From: Lolium rigidum
Lineage: Eukaryota > Streptophyta > Magnoliopsida > Poales > Poaceae
DNA length: 64,000 nucleotides
NCBI RefSeq assembly: GCF_022539505.1
Contig: NC_061510.1
Location: 94,814,292 to 94,878,291 of the forward strand
Direction: 5' to 3'
The position numbers and the translations under genes are program-made. Below are positions 10,740-21,896 of this stretch, one piece after another; the stretch's first letter is position 1, and every line of letters begins with the position of its first letter. The notes under the pieces are model-generated. The model was given only the letters and a program-made list of their open reading frames with translations, did not search any database and was not told where the DNA came from.

Positions 10740-12650
10740 GGCATGCCTTTTATTACGTTGTGTGCATGGGAAACAAATTTTTTTGCCTCTACACAACAAC
10801 CAAGATCTATCTATGAAGATGCAATAAAGAGTTTGGATCTAGATATGAACTCACCAAGCAAATTGCGGGAGGCTAGGTGAAGACTCTGAATGGGGCGGTC
10901 CCTTCAGCTAGGTGTATCCCTCCCAACCACGAAGATTTAGTCATTCTTGCTCCGAGGATCGAATGGTAGATCCCTCTGCCAGTATCCATGCCTACAACGA
11001 TCCAGTCCACCAATGTTCTACCGTTCAGGATGTTGCGCTGTCGGCATCAGCACTGCAGCCTTTCGGCGTACATGTGTAGAACTTCGCAAGGGAGAGGGGG
11101 TGGGGAGGCCAACACATCAACTTGTGTGTTTTGGGAGAGGAAGGGTGGTCTCTTTATATAGGAGGAGGGGGAGGGGATCATCTTGGAGAAGGGGCTTCCC
11201 TAGGGCGCCGCCCTCCACTACCCGAGGCGCCCCCTTCCTTGGCTGCCAAGAGGTGCATCCCTTGGGGGCTTGGGGCCCTAGGCACCGGCCTCTATGGGCC
11301 ATCTATGGCCCATGCAACCAACGTAGAGGTCTATGGACTTTTAGCCGCCCGAAACCCCTCTGACACTTTCTAATAAACTACAGATTTCTTAATTCTCCTT
11401 ATTAAATTTCCTGAAACAGTTTCGATAAACCTCTCAAACCATTTCGATAACTTCATAACATTTCTAATAGTCTCTCCCAACCTTAAAATTTTTAATTATT
11501 CTGATACCTCTCCGAAACTATTTCGATAACATAAGAATGGCTCGGATGATTCCTCAAAACTATTTCAAAGTCACCAGAACTATTCTGAATGTTTGTCTCA
11601 ACGACATACCATAAATGAAATTCCTACAATAGATTGAATTGGTTTAAGCGTGTGACCCAACATGTTCGATAATATGTAGACATGACTCTGAAACCCTTTC
11701 GGTTCAACAACCAACATAGTGACATAGTGATCAACCAGAACTTTAAGAGTGTAACGCCAGAACTATTCCGAACGTTTTTTTCTCTCAATCACATACCATA
11801 AATAAAAATCTTACAGTAGATTGAATAGCTTTAGGAGTGTGACCCAATAGGTTCGGTAGTATGTAGACATGATTTTGAAACCCTTTGGATCAATAACCAA
11901 CATCGGGACCATTGATGCCCGTGAAGGCTCCCACACAAACACTTGTAATTTCGAACAAACGTTATGTTTACTCATATGTTAATCACTATTTGCGCATGAT
12001 ACAATTGATAACCCAAGGTGAGACTTCTATTAACTCGTTTGTGTATTTTAGTGTCATGATTATTATCACAAATTGGTAGAAAATAAGGTGATACCATAAT
12101 ACAGAGAGGGTCCAGAGTGTATATCTCCATCGTTAGGACGAGAAATATTCCAATCTTGAAATATCCAAGTGTCCCGATGTACTTTCGAACATACCATGTT
12201 ATCATCGTTGTGATCACTACTAACTACCAAGGTACACATTCCAATATGAGGATAATTGATATTCTCATTGTATAATGATATGTACGTAAGTTTACAACAT
12301 GATGTCACTAATGCCGTGTGATGATATTGTCTCATGTATACCATAGAATTGGATTGGTTCAGTACCCTTGTTCTTCTAACAATATACTTTGATTGTTGCT
12401 GACATCCTTATTACTTTAACAATGCCCATGATTAGGAAAACATGATCATCACATAACATATGAGCTAGTTGGGACTAGGAACAACTTGGTCTCTAAATCT
12501 CTACACGTGCTTGTGAGTTTTCCTTTGAATTTCATATTTAAGAAAAACATCAGTTATAGCATAAATAAAAAAATATTTAATTATAAATATGGAAACATAT
12601 AATAATATTTATTATTGCCTATGTAGCATATTTCCTTCACCTTCCAACAC
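10740..12650 (-). mobile_element. Degenerate LTR of a cereal LTR retrotransposon (antisense)
   Basis: Read on the minus strand it starts at 12650 with TGTTGGAAGGTGAAGG, then GGAAATATGC and GGCAATAATAAATATTATT, the recognisable opening of an abundant cereal LTR type. It continues through a TATA-bearing segment (TATATAAAGAGACC on the minus strand, about 11153-11166). The plus-strand motifs AACCAACATCGGGACC (about 11892) and ACATAACATATGAG fit the same class. It is diverged and carries many indels; the right edge (12650) is clear, the left edge is a guess. No paired LTR or coding region was seen, so it may be a solo LTR relic. Confidence 0.5.
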
Positions 12651-13896
12651 CCTCCTAGCCCTAATCACCTATTAGCCGAGCGTCACACGCCGCCGAGAGG
12701 CACTTTCACTAGGACTGCCACCAACCCCAACAGCGGCTTCGCTCTTCGTAGTCTCATACTGCAAGTGGAACCGGTAGGACAACCTCCTCGCCACTATGTG
12801 CCGCTCATGCGCCCATTCACGTCTTTCAGCTAGGTACACAGGGTGGTGAGCCACCTCGAGGTTGATACTAACTACAACATGAATATTTGTACAAAGCTCA
12901 TATACTTATATAGAAATCATTAAATTATTTAATTACTTAATTAGAATATTTAACCACATCTAACCATATTGCTAAATATAAGTTATAGTGTTCTTTCAAA
13001 TCTTTTTCACAGAGTTCTAACATTGACTATTGACAAATGCATTTTGGACATGCTAGGTTTAAACAATCTCTAGTAGCAAAAGTTATTTCACTTTTTGAGA
13101 CAATGTCCTAAATAAATATGTAAACTGAATTATCTTAGTGAGAAAAGTAATTGTATGAAATTGCATGCCTCTAAGCATTAATTTATGATACTTCTTTAAA
13201 TTATGATATGTGTATATGCGTGAGGTGTGTATGTTCTTGTATCTTTTAAGATCAGTAAATATAGTAGTGTAGATCCATAAAGATTATGGCCTAACTAATA
13301 AGACTAGAGAGTATTCTAGAATATGATTAGGTCAATATAAAAACAAACGGAAACACCTTTAGTATATAAGGTGCCTTTTGAGAAATATGGAGCACAAGGT
13401 GGGCATACACAGACGTACCCCTATATCACAAACACATAAGAGTTACCTAGATTTAAGGTTGATGAATTTACCACATGTATCCTTCTATCAACCAAGTGTG
13501 GCCTCCCACTGAAAGCATATGCGGTCTTGATGACAAAGTAAAATTCAGCCGATTTCGGATCCATTTTTTTGCGTTCATGATATAACCGAATTGGATGGAT
13601 CCACCACCCAATTTATTAATAAATAATAGATAAAAAGTGGGTAATAGATTGATATGAAAATCATCCCGCAGCCAAGAAAAAGTGTATAGAACGTGAGTTG
13701 TTGAAACAGGAATATTGGAAGATTACTCAGCAAAAATAATCATGATCAGACACAACATTATAAGTCTCTTCCTCTTGACCAAATTTGTAAACCCCATTTG
13801 ATTCATTTTCAGTTGTTTCCTTGATAAAACTAGAGGTTACCAAGCAGCAAGGAACCATGTATAGCACTAAATAGGGTACTGTCGAATATTCCTTCT
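12651..13896. other. Unassigned AT-rich sequence
   Basis: No supported gene. Ends in the 16-bp target copy of the LINE (13897-13912). Confidence 0.5.
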
Positions 13897-13912
13897 AAGG
13901 TTTGTTAGGGAG

Positions 13913-15286
13913 TGGTAGCCGTTAATTGACTAAGTCATACATTGTGTTCCGGCTTGGCAAAGAGAAATCAGGGAGGCTTATACTCATCAAATCGGTCATA
14001 AGTGCACGGCCTATACACCAGCTGATGGTTGCAGAGGCGCCAGCCTGGGTGCTTGAGGAGTTGGTCAAATGGATAAGAGCCTTCTTTTGGGCGGGAAAAA
14101 AGGAGGTCAATGGAGGCCAATGGCTGGTGGCGTGGGAGAATATATGCAGACCGACTCAGTTTGGAGGTCTTGGAGTGAAGGACCTGCGTTTGCAGGGTTT
14201 GGCTCTCAGAGTGAGGTGGTGCTGGTTGAGGCGCACGGATCCATCGAGGCCATGGCAAGGGCTGCCCGCTATCAATGACTTGGAAGCCAATGAAGTGTTC
14301 CAGAGCTTGGCGAAGTTTACTATAGGAGATGGCGAGAGTACTCTCTTTTGGAGAGATAGATGGATCAATGGAAGAAACATGGATGAGATCGCCCCAGAGG
14401 TGGCGGCTTTGGTCCCAACGAGGAGGAGGAACACTAGGAAAGTGAGCAATGCCTTGCATGAGGATTCTTGGCTTTCGGATGTTTCTGGAGAGCTATCCAT
14501 TAATGGGTGGATGCAATGCACCCTGCTTTGGGAGCATTTGGACTGAGTATCTCGCGATGGCAACAGGCCGGATCGGATCACTTGGAAAGGGTCGGCGTCT
14601 AGCCTGTATACTGCTAGTGCGACCTACAACATGCTCTGCCAAGGGAGGGTCACATGGAGTATGACCAAGACGATATGGGGATCTTTTGCACCCCTAAAGT
14701 GCAAAATCTTCGGCTGGCTGGCGATACGACGCAGGTTATGGATCTCAGACAAGAGAGCTAGGCATGGCTTGCAGGATCGCCCAGACCCTTGCGCCACTTG
14801 CCTTCAGAAGGAGCATAATGTTGATCATATCCTCTCACAGTGCCCTTATGTCAAGATGGTCTGGTTTGGCTGTTTGAGAAGGCTGGGATTGCAGCTACAG
14901 GAGCCGCGGGAGAATACGAACCTAGAGAGATGGTGGACGGAGGCGAGGAAGAGGCTGCGGAGGGAGGACAGGAGAGATTTTGACACGTTCGTCCTGCTCA
15001 TTGTTTGGACGCTATGGAAGCAAAGGAATGCTCGTGTGTTCAGAAACTTAGAGAGACAGTTATCCACGACGCATATCATAGACTTAGTATTAGAGGAGTT
15101 TGGCCTCTGGTGGGCCGCGAGGGAAGGGGAGCGGAGAGTCATGTTGCGAGAGTAGACCTTTAGGTTTTTGTTGGGTGTGTGCGTGGGTTGACCGAGGGCA
15201 GATGTTCGCATCCCCCTTCGATTTTTTGTAATTTTGTTGCTCCCTTCTATAAAGATATGGCATGCTTTTCGCATGCCCGCGAAAAA
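13913..15286 (+). mobile_element. 5'-truncated LINE (L1-type non-LTR retrotransposon)
   Basis: The insertion is bounded by a perfect 16-bp duplication, AAGGTTTGTTAGGGAG, at 13897-13912 and 15287-15302. The 3' end reads GCATGCCCGCG followed by a short A tail abutting the target copy. Only the 3' end of the element is present, the product of incomplete target-primed reverse transcription. It contains the C-terminal part of ORF2. Confidence 0.93.
13926..15155 (+). pseudogene. LINE ORF2 C-terminal fragment with zinc-binding domain, one in-frame stop
   Basis: One frame runs 13926-15155, broken only by TGA at 14544-14546; the frame on either side is the same (14547 to 14631 is 28 codons). The start fits the region after the reverse transcriptase palm (LGKEKSGRLILIKSVISA, then WIRAFFWAGKK, FGGLGVKDLRLQGLALR). 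The second part holds the RVT zinc-binding domain: FGWLAIRRRLWISDKRARHG, then CATC, six residues, and HNVDHILSQC, a C-x2-C...H-x3-C-like cluster. The reverse transcriptase catalytic YADD/FADD region and the endonuclease lie upstream and are missing. A relic, not a host gene. Confidence 0.88.
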
Positions 15287-16577
15287 AAGGTTTGTTAGGG
15301 AGAAGAATAACTCTGAGCTCTATATCTACATAATGGAGAAGTACCTAAAAAGTATAAATTGAAATGACAATTGAATTGTCTGAACTACACATAAGGATAA
15401 GACGACACAAGGATCTTGCCACCCAAGTTCGTTGACAATGAAGAAACTAGAGACAATCTACTCAGGTTCAATGCCCTGATGCTCGTAACATACCTATTCC
15501 TACGTGCCGATGTCTTTTCCTATATAATATAAAAAGATTATTACACATATATTTTGGTGTTGCTGGCACCACTACTAGAAAACAGCGCTTTCGTCCAGCA
15601 CCCCTAAGAGCTTTAGTCCCAGTTTAAAAACGAACCGGGACTAATGGAAGGCATTAGTTCCGGTTCATCCTAGAAAGCCTTTAGTCCCGATTTGTTTGGA
15701 ACCTTTAGTCCCGGAATCTCCCGGTTTGTATTACGAACCGGGACTAAAGGGGTGGCGGCAAGCTTCCTTCAGGGCAAAACCCTTTAGTCCCGGTTGGTAT
15801 TACCAACCGGGACTAAAGGTCTACTCTTTAGTCCCGGTTCACTTTACCAAACGGAACTAAAGGGTTTTCTAGATTTTTTTGCTCTCCACGCACCTCCACC
15901 CCCCTGGATCGCATTTTTTACCTTCGTAAATTATGAAAGAAAATGATAGAAAATTCAAAAAATAAAATCTTTCGATATTCCTATATTTTATGCAACATAC
16001 TATTAGGATAAATTAATAAATTTGAATTTCAACTTTTTTGGCAAAAAAAGTTTACAAAAGGGTAAAATGGCATTAACTTTTGCATACGACATCGAAAAAA
16101 CGTATAATATATCAAAATGATCGTGAGAAAAAGTTACATCCAAATTCACTCGGGTTTACCCGGTTAGCTAATTTTTAGATTCTCAAAATTGCAAATGAAA
16201 ATATGAAAGGAGGAAGATTTTAGATTTTACAAGAAATTCAAGATTTTATATTTTTAAATTTTTTAAATTAATAATTGCATCCTGCATAAATATTAATGTT
16301 ACTTAACCATTAAGTTAGCCCTTTTAGATTTTCAAATTTTCAAGTTTTAGGTTGGCAAAAAAATTAAAAAAAATTTAAAATAAAAAGTAATAATTATAAT
16401 ACAAATTTAAAATTTATTTATTTATTCAATTATTACATCATTACTTTTGTTTATTAATAGAATTATTTGGAATTGAAACAATAAATAAGTGTGACATCGA
16501 CCAACATGTTAATAGGATTGATATGATAAGACTATCACATACATGCGCGCGAAGCACATTTGGAAGTGAGATGGGAA

Positions 16578-16642
16578 GGAACTTGTAAATTAAACGTGCT
16601 AGTGTTGGAGTAGTGGGAGGATGGGTGACCGAGCGGAAAGTT
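16578..16642 (+). other. 5S rRNA-like segment inside second CACTA element (box A to box C)
   Basis: Aligned without gaps to the plant 5S rRNA 3' half as I recall it, 45 of 65 positions match. Preserved pieces are TTAAxCGTGCT (box A), GGAGTAGT (near the intermediate element) and AGGATGGGTGACC (box C), each at the spacing found in 5S rRNA. The same orientation and the same flanking TTTGACCA...GCAATTTGAC...AGATTAAGTGTA occur in the CACTA element at 5600-8290. A run of T residues is at about 16770-16777. Confidence 0.6.
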
Positions 16643-18146
16643 TGACCACAATTAAGCAATTTGACTAGAGATTAAGTGTAGTTAGAGACTAAACTTGTCA
16701 AATAACGAAAATACTAGTAATTCTGAAAAAAAAGAGGAAGTGAAAAATACTTAAAAAATAAAAATGGATTTTTTTTAACAAAATAGCCTTTAGTCCCAAC
16801 GCGCACCAGCAAACCACGTGGCGGGATCTTTAGTCCCGGTTTGTTTTACAACCGTGACTAAAGGGGATGTGGCGACCCCGGAGGTCAGGGCTAGACAAAC
16901 CCAGATCTCCATCTAGCATAAGTCTAACCTAGATCTCTAGGGCCTACAGGGTGAGAATCGGTAACACAACAGTGACTCTACAACTCAAAGAGTGAAACAA
17001 GCTCATAACTGAGCAAAAGAACCAAAGTATGACAAGCAGAGGTCACTGACCTGGCATTTCATCAATCAACGGAAGCAAAGTTATGCTATTCTAAATAGCA
17101 AGATAGCAAAAGGCCTAAGAGCCCAGGAGCATAACGGCGGCGTCCCAGCCCATAGATTCCAGGCTGCCACCTGGGAATCCCAAGCTACTCGTCGATGTCG
17201 ACCTAGAAACCTTCATTTGTTGGAGCGACTTCGTCTGAAACAAAGCATGCAAAGCTGAGTACAGGGACTCAGCAAGACTTAGTACAACCTGTTAGCAAAG
17301 CTGGTATGCGAGGCTTTATGTGGAGCTTATTTTGCGGAAAGCCAGTTTTTCTTTATAAACAAGAGGGAGCAGAAGCTCGTCTATTCAGATCATTTTAAAA
17401 AGGGGATAAGAGAGCAATATCACTAGCTACTGATCATCATATTGAATCCACCGAATCTTTATCATCAGCTGAACCTATAAACTAGGAGCACCCCCTCGAT
17501 ACCCTAAGGAGGGATCCTTAACACACATTGATTCCAAGTTTTACGATTAGGTTCATGTTGTCTATGATCACAGAATCCATCACCAAGTCGTCCGTAACCG
17601 TGGACACGGCTTTTCGAAAAGATTTACCCTGCAGGGGTGTACAACTTTACCCACACGCGCCGATCGACTCTTAACGCCAGTACATTAGCACACTTTCTTG
17701 GTGTGCCGGCAGAGGGTGGTCGACCAAAACCTTTCCCTTGCTTTGTCTATTCCATGAGTCAATCTAACTGGGGAGCTCCGTCATCGTAGGTAGCCATTCT
17801 CCGAGGCGGCCCCGGTCATTGTGTGCAGGGGATCCAGTTCAATGCCTCCAGCATCCTTCACCCCGGCCATACCCTGTATGATGCACCTTTGAAAACCTTT
17901 TCCATGCCTTCGCCATGCAGAATGCCAAATGGAACTCGCAAACTAATTGACTCATGGGTAAGCTAGGCAAGTTCGGGCCAAGGGGTTCCCATGGGCCCCG
18001 TGTGGTTGTACGCTCAGTCTTGGTTCCGAAGGCGAGAACTCAGGTCCTAGTATCGGCGAGAACGAGTCAAATCACCACATCCCCATGTGGCGGCCCATCC
18101 AAGCCTTTAAACATGTTTATTATCGTCACTGATCTTAACATGTCAT

Positions 18147-19740
18147 TGATACGTCTCAAATGTATCTATAATTTCTTATGTTCCATGCTACTTTTATGAT
18201 GATACTCACATGTTTTATACACATTATATGTCATATTTATGCATTTTCCGGCACTAACCTATTGACGAGATGCCGAAGAGCCGATTGTCGTTTTTCTGCT
18301 GTTTTTGGTTTCAGAAATCCTAGTAAGGAAATATTCTCGTAATTGGACGAAATCAATGCCCAGGGTCCTATTTATGCACGAAGCTTCCAGAAGACCGGAG
18401 AGGAAACGAAGTGGGGCCACGAGGTGGTGACACACCAGGGCGGCGCGGCCTGGGCCCTGGCCGCGCGGCCCTGTTGTGTGGCCCCCCCGTGACGCCTCCT
18501 GACCTGCCCTTCCGCCTACTTAAAGTCTTCGTCGCGAAACCCCCAGTACCGAGAGCCACGATACGGAAAACCTTCCGAGACGCCGCCGCCGCCAATCCCA
18601 TCTCGGGGATTCAGGAGATCGCCTCCGCACCCCGCCGGAGAGGGGAATCATTTCCCGGAGGTCTCTTCATCGCCATGATCGCCTCCGGATCGATGTGTGA
18701 GTAGTCCACCCCTGGACTATGGGTCCATAGCAGTAGCTAGATGGTTGTCTTCTCCTCATTGTGCTATCATGTTAGATCTTGTGAGCTGCCTATCATGATC
18801 AAGATCATCTATTTGTAATCCTTCATGTTGTGTTTGTTGGGATCCGATGAATATTGAATACTATGTCAAGTTGATTATCAATCTATCATATATGTTATTT
18901 ATGTTCTTGCATGCTCTCCAATGCTAGTAGAGGCTCTGGCCAAGTTGATACTTGTGACTCCAAGATGGAGTATTTATGCTCGATAGTGGGTTCATGCCTC
19001 CATTAAATCTGGGACAGTGATAGAAAGTTCTAATGTTATGGATGTGTTGTTGCCACTAGGGATAAAACATCGATGCTTTGTCTAAGGATATTTGTGTTGA
19101 TTACATTACGCACCATACTTAATGCAATTGTCTGTTGTTTACAACTTAATACTGGAGGGGGTTCGGATGATAACCTGAAGGTGGACTTTTTAGGCATAGA
19201 TGCATGCTGGATAGCGGTATGTGTACTTTGTCGTAATGCCCTTATTAAATCGCATAGTACTCATCATGATATATGTATGTGCATTGTTATGCCTTCTTTA
19301 TTTGTCAATTGCCCAACTGTAATTTGTTCACCCAACATCTGCTATCTTATGGGAGAGACACCACTAGTGAACTGTGGACCCCGTTCCTATTCTTTACATC
19401 TAAAATACAATCTACTGCAATTGTTCTTTACTGTTCTTCGCAAACAACCATCATCATCCACACTATACATCTAATCCTTTGTTTACAGCAAGCCGGTGAG
19501 ATTGACAACCTCACTGTTACGTTGGGGCAAAGTTCTGTGATTGTGTTGTGCAGGTTCCACGTTGGCGCCGGAATCCCTGGTGTTGCGCCGCACTACGCTC
19601 CGCCGCCATCAACCTTCAACGTGCTTCTTGGCTCCTATTGGTTCGATAAACCTTGGTTTCTTTCTGAGGGAAAACTTGCTACTGTATGCATCACACCTTA
19701 CTCTTGGGGTTCCCAACGGACGTGTCGACTGCACGCATCA
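18147..19740 (+). repeat. 5' LTR of the 18147-25090 element
   Basis: 1594 bp, TG...CA termini, near-identical to 23484-25090. Differences between the pair are mostly transitions plus a few short indels, for example a 12-bp GGTGGACTATGG insertion in the 3' copy. Confidence 0.95.
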
Positions 19741-19751
19741 AGCTCTTTTTC

Positions 19752-19768
19752 TGGCACCATTGCCGGGG
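19752..19768 (+). other. Primer-binding site, tRNA-Asp type
   Basis: TGGCACCATTGCCGGGG, two G-to-A changes from TGGCGCCGTTGCCGGGG, the complement of the 3' end of plant tRNA-Asp. It lies 11 bp after the LTR. This primer is characteristic of Athila-type Ty3/gypsy elements. Confidence 0.75.
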
Positions 19769-19986
19769 AGATCAAGACACGCTGCAAGGGGAGTCTCCCA
19801 CATCCAATCTCTTTACTTTGTTTTTGTCTTGCTTTATTTTATTTACTGCTTTGTTTGCTGCATTATATCAAAACACAAAAAAATTAGTTGCTAGTTTTAC
19901 TTTATTTACTGTCTTGTTCTCTATATCAAAAACACAAAAAAATTAGTTACTTGCATTTACTTTATTTACCTTTAGTTTATTTCATC

Positions 19987-20631
19987 ATGTTTCCTCCTAA
20001 GTTCACTCTGAAAGACATACCGGTAAGACGAGGGTCTATAATTGGGAGAGATAATATAGAAGCATTTTTTACCAATGTTAGTATGGATGAAGATTTTGAA
20101 GATACACCCTTAGTAAAATTTGCTCCTACTTATGAGAGTGCTACTGCCTGTTTGATACACATGTTGGAAACTAGATTTGTTAATCTCAATCCTATAATTC
20201 AACATATGTTTCTTACACTCTCTGATATGGAAAGGGGAGAAAAGAGAAATTTTGTTCTAAAAATCCTTCGTAGAGAATTTGAAGATATAGCTAAAGAAGC
20301 TAGAATTTTTTTTATTAAGCATAAGAGGCTTGGCTTTTATACCGACTTTGCAAGAACACTTGAAAAGATGGACATGGATAGAATAAAGTACACTAATAAT
20401 GTTAATGATGGAGGGGAGATTAAAGTACCGATACCTAGCAAGCTCCTAGGAATGCATGAAGCTCTAGAAAATAACTATGGTTGGCTTGTTCCTGAAAATT
20501 TGTTTGATGAGAATAGCAAGCCTAAGAGTAATGAAAAAGGAGCCTCTAAAACTTACATAGATAGGATACAATGCATGGTTGAGAAAGTTCCAAACCCCGC
20601 TGCCAATGATTTATCTCTTGACAATACTTGA
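19987..20631 (+). CDS. Uncharacterised 214-residue protein of the LTR element
   Basis: Intact frame beginning MFPPKFTLKDIP and ending DLSLDNT. The start at 19987 is preferred over an upstream in-frame ATG (19888) because the added residues come from the T/A-rich leader repeats. It is acidic-basic mixed, with helix-rich stretches (CLIHMLETRFVNLNPIIQHM, then KRNFVLKILRREFEDIAKEA) and no zinc knuckle, protease or polymerase motif. It occupies the place where the sister element at 55797-62757 has gag and protease remnants, with which it shares no visible similarity. Function unknown; it could be a diverged capsid-like protein or a protein unique to this subfamily. Confidence 0.65.
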   Translation: MFPPKFTLKDIPVRRGSIIGRDNIEAFFTNVSMDEDFEDTPLVKFAPTYESATACLIHMLETRFVNLNPIIQHMFLTLSDMERGEKRNFVLKILRREFEDIAKEARIFFIKHKRLGFYTDFARTLEKMDMDRIKYTNNVNDGGEIKVPIPSKLLGMHEALENNYGWLVPENLFDENSKPKSNEKGASKTYIDRIQCMVEKVPNPAANDLSLDNT

Positions 20632-21259
20632 TACACACTTTCTGCGCCTAGCTGAAAGGCGTTAAAGAAAAGCGCTTATGGGAGACAACCCATTATTTTA
20701 CTTCTGCACTTTATTTTATATTTGAGTCTTGGAAGTTGCTACTACTGTAGCAACCTCTCCTTATCTTTATTTTATTGTATTGTTGTGCCAAGTAAAGTCT
20801 TTGATAGTAAAGTCAATACTAGATTTGGATTGCTGCGCAGAAACAGATTTCTTGTCGTCACGAATTTGAGCAAGTAGTCTCTGTAGAAAATTTAAAAAAA
20901 TCTGCCAATTTACGTGCGTGATCCTCAGATATGTACGCAACTTTCATTCAATTTGGGAATTTTCATCCGAGCAAGTCTGGTACCACTTTAAAATTCGTCT
21001 TTACGAACTCGTTCGTTTTGACAGATTCTGCCTTTATTTCGCATTGCCTCGTTTTGCTATGTTTGATGGATTTCTTTGTTCCATTAACTTTCAGTAGCTT
21101 TGTGCAATGTCCGAAGTGTTAAGAATGATTATGTCACCTCTGAATATATGAATTATGCACTGACCCTCTAATGAGTTTGTTTCGAGTTTGGTGTGGAGAA
21201 AGTTTTCAAGGGTCAAGAGAGGAGGATGATACAATATGATCATGAAGAGTGAAAAGTCA

Positions 21260-21274
21260 AAGCTTGGGGATGCC
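21260..21274 (+). repeat. Internal copy 1 of the polypurine-tract motif
   Basis: AAGCTTGGGGATGCC, the same word as the tract abutting the 3' LTR (23469-23482). Confidence 0.7.
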
Positions 21275-21317
21275 CCCGTGGTTCATCCCTGCATATTTTA
21301 AGAAGACTCAAGCGTCT

Positions 21318-21332
21318 AAGCTTGGGGATGCC
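21318..21332 (+). repeat. Internal copy 2 of the polypurine-tract motif
   Basis: AAGCTTGGGGATGCC again, 58 bp after copy 1. The sister element has the same arrangement (59296-59309, 59355-59368, inverted). Confidence 0.7.
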
Positions 21333-21637
21333 CAAGGCATCCCTTCTTCATCGACAACTTATCGAGTTCCTCTAGTGAAACTATATTTTTATTCCGTCAC
21401 ATCTTATGTGCTTTACTTGGAGCGTCTGTTTGTTTTTGTTTTTGTTTGAATAAATCGGATCCTAGCATTCTTTGTTTGGGAGAGAGACACGCTCCGCAGT
21501 TTCGTATGAACACATATGTTCTTAGCTTTATTTTTAATGTTCATTGCGAAAGTTGGACTATTTCATTCATTGTTATATGGTTGGAAACGGAAAATGCCTC
21601 ATGTGGTAAATGGTTTAATGTCTTGAATAATGTGATA

Positions 21638-21896
21638 CTCCCTCCGTCCTAGAGTGTAAGTCATATTTCCAAAAATTATTTGTCCCATAACCCCCACCTC
21701 TAAGGCATAATTTTATTTAATGAGGGAGAGAAAGGGGTTGCATGCACCAATGAGGGAGAGAAAGAGAATGCATGCACCAATGAGAGAGAGAAAGGGGCAG
21801 CATGCAACAATAAGAGAGAGAAAATGAGACCCAATCAACTAGTACCTTGGGCCAAGATATTCAAAAATTGTGACTTACAAACTAGGACGGAGGGAG
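21638..21896. mobile_element. Stowaway-like MITE, 259 bp, with 30-bp internal repeats
   Basis: Ends CTCCCTCCGTCC and the inverse, TA on both sides (21636-21637 and 21897-21898). The interior has about four 30-bp units beginning TGAGGGAGAGAAA (about 21720-21840). The sister LTR element lacks it: 59001-59020, inverted, reads through as GATACTTGGCAA, giving the empty site. Confidence 0.9.

Noticed and set aside
16578..16642. A functional 5S rRNA gene
   Set aside because: Only the 3' half is present, with about 31 percent mismatches, and it lies inside a transposon.
19888..19986. Upstream ATG at 19888 giving a hydrophobic leader to the 214-residue protein
   Set aside because: The added residues derive from CTTTATTTAC-type leader repeats that also occur untranslated elsewhere in the element; 19987 is the better start.
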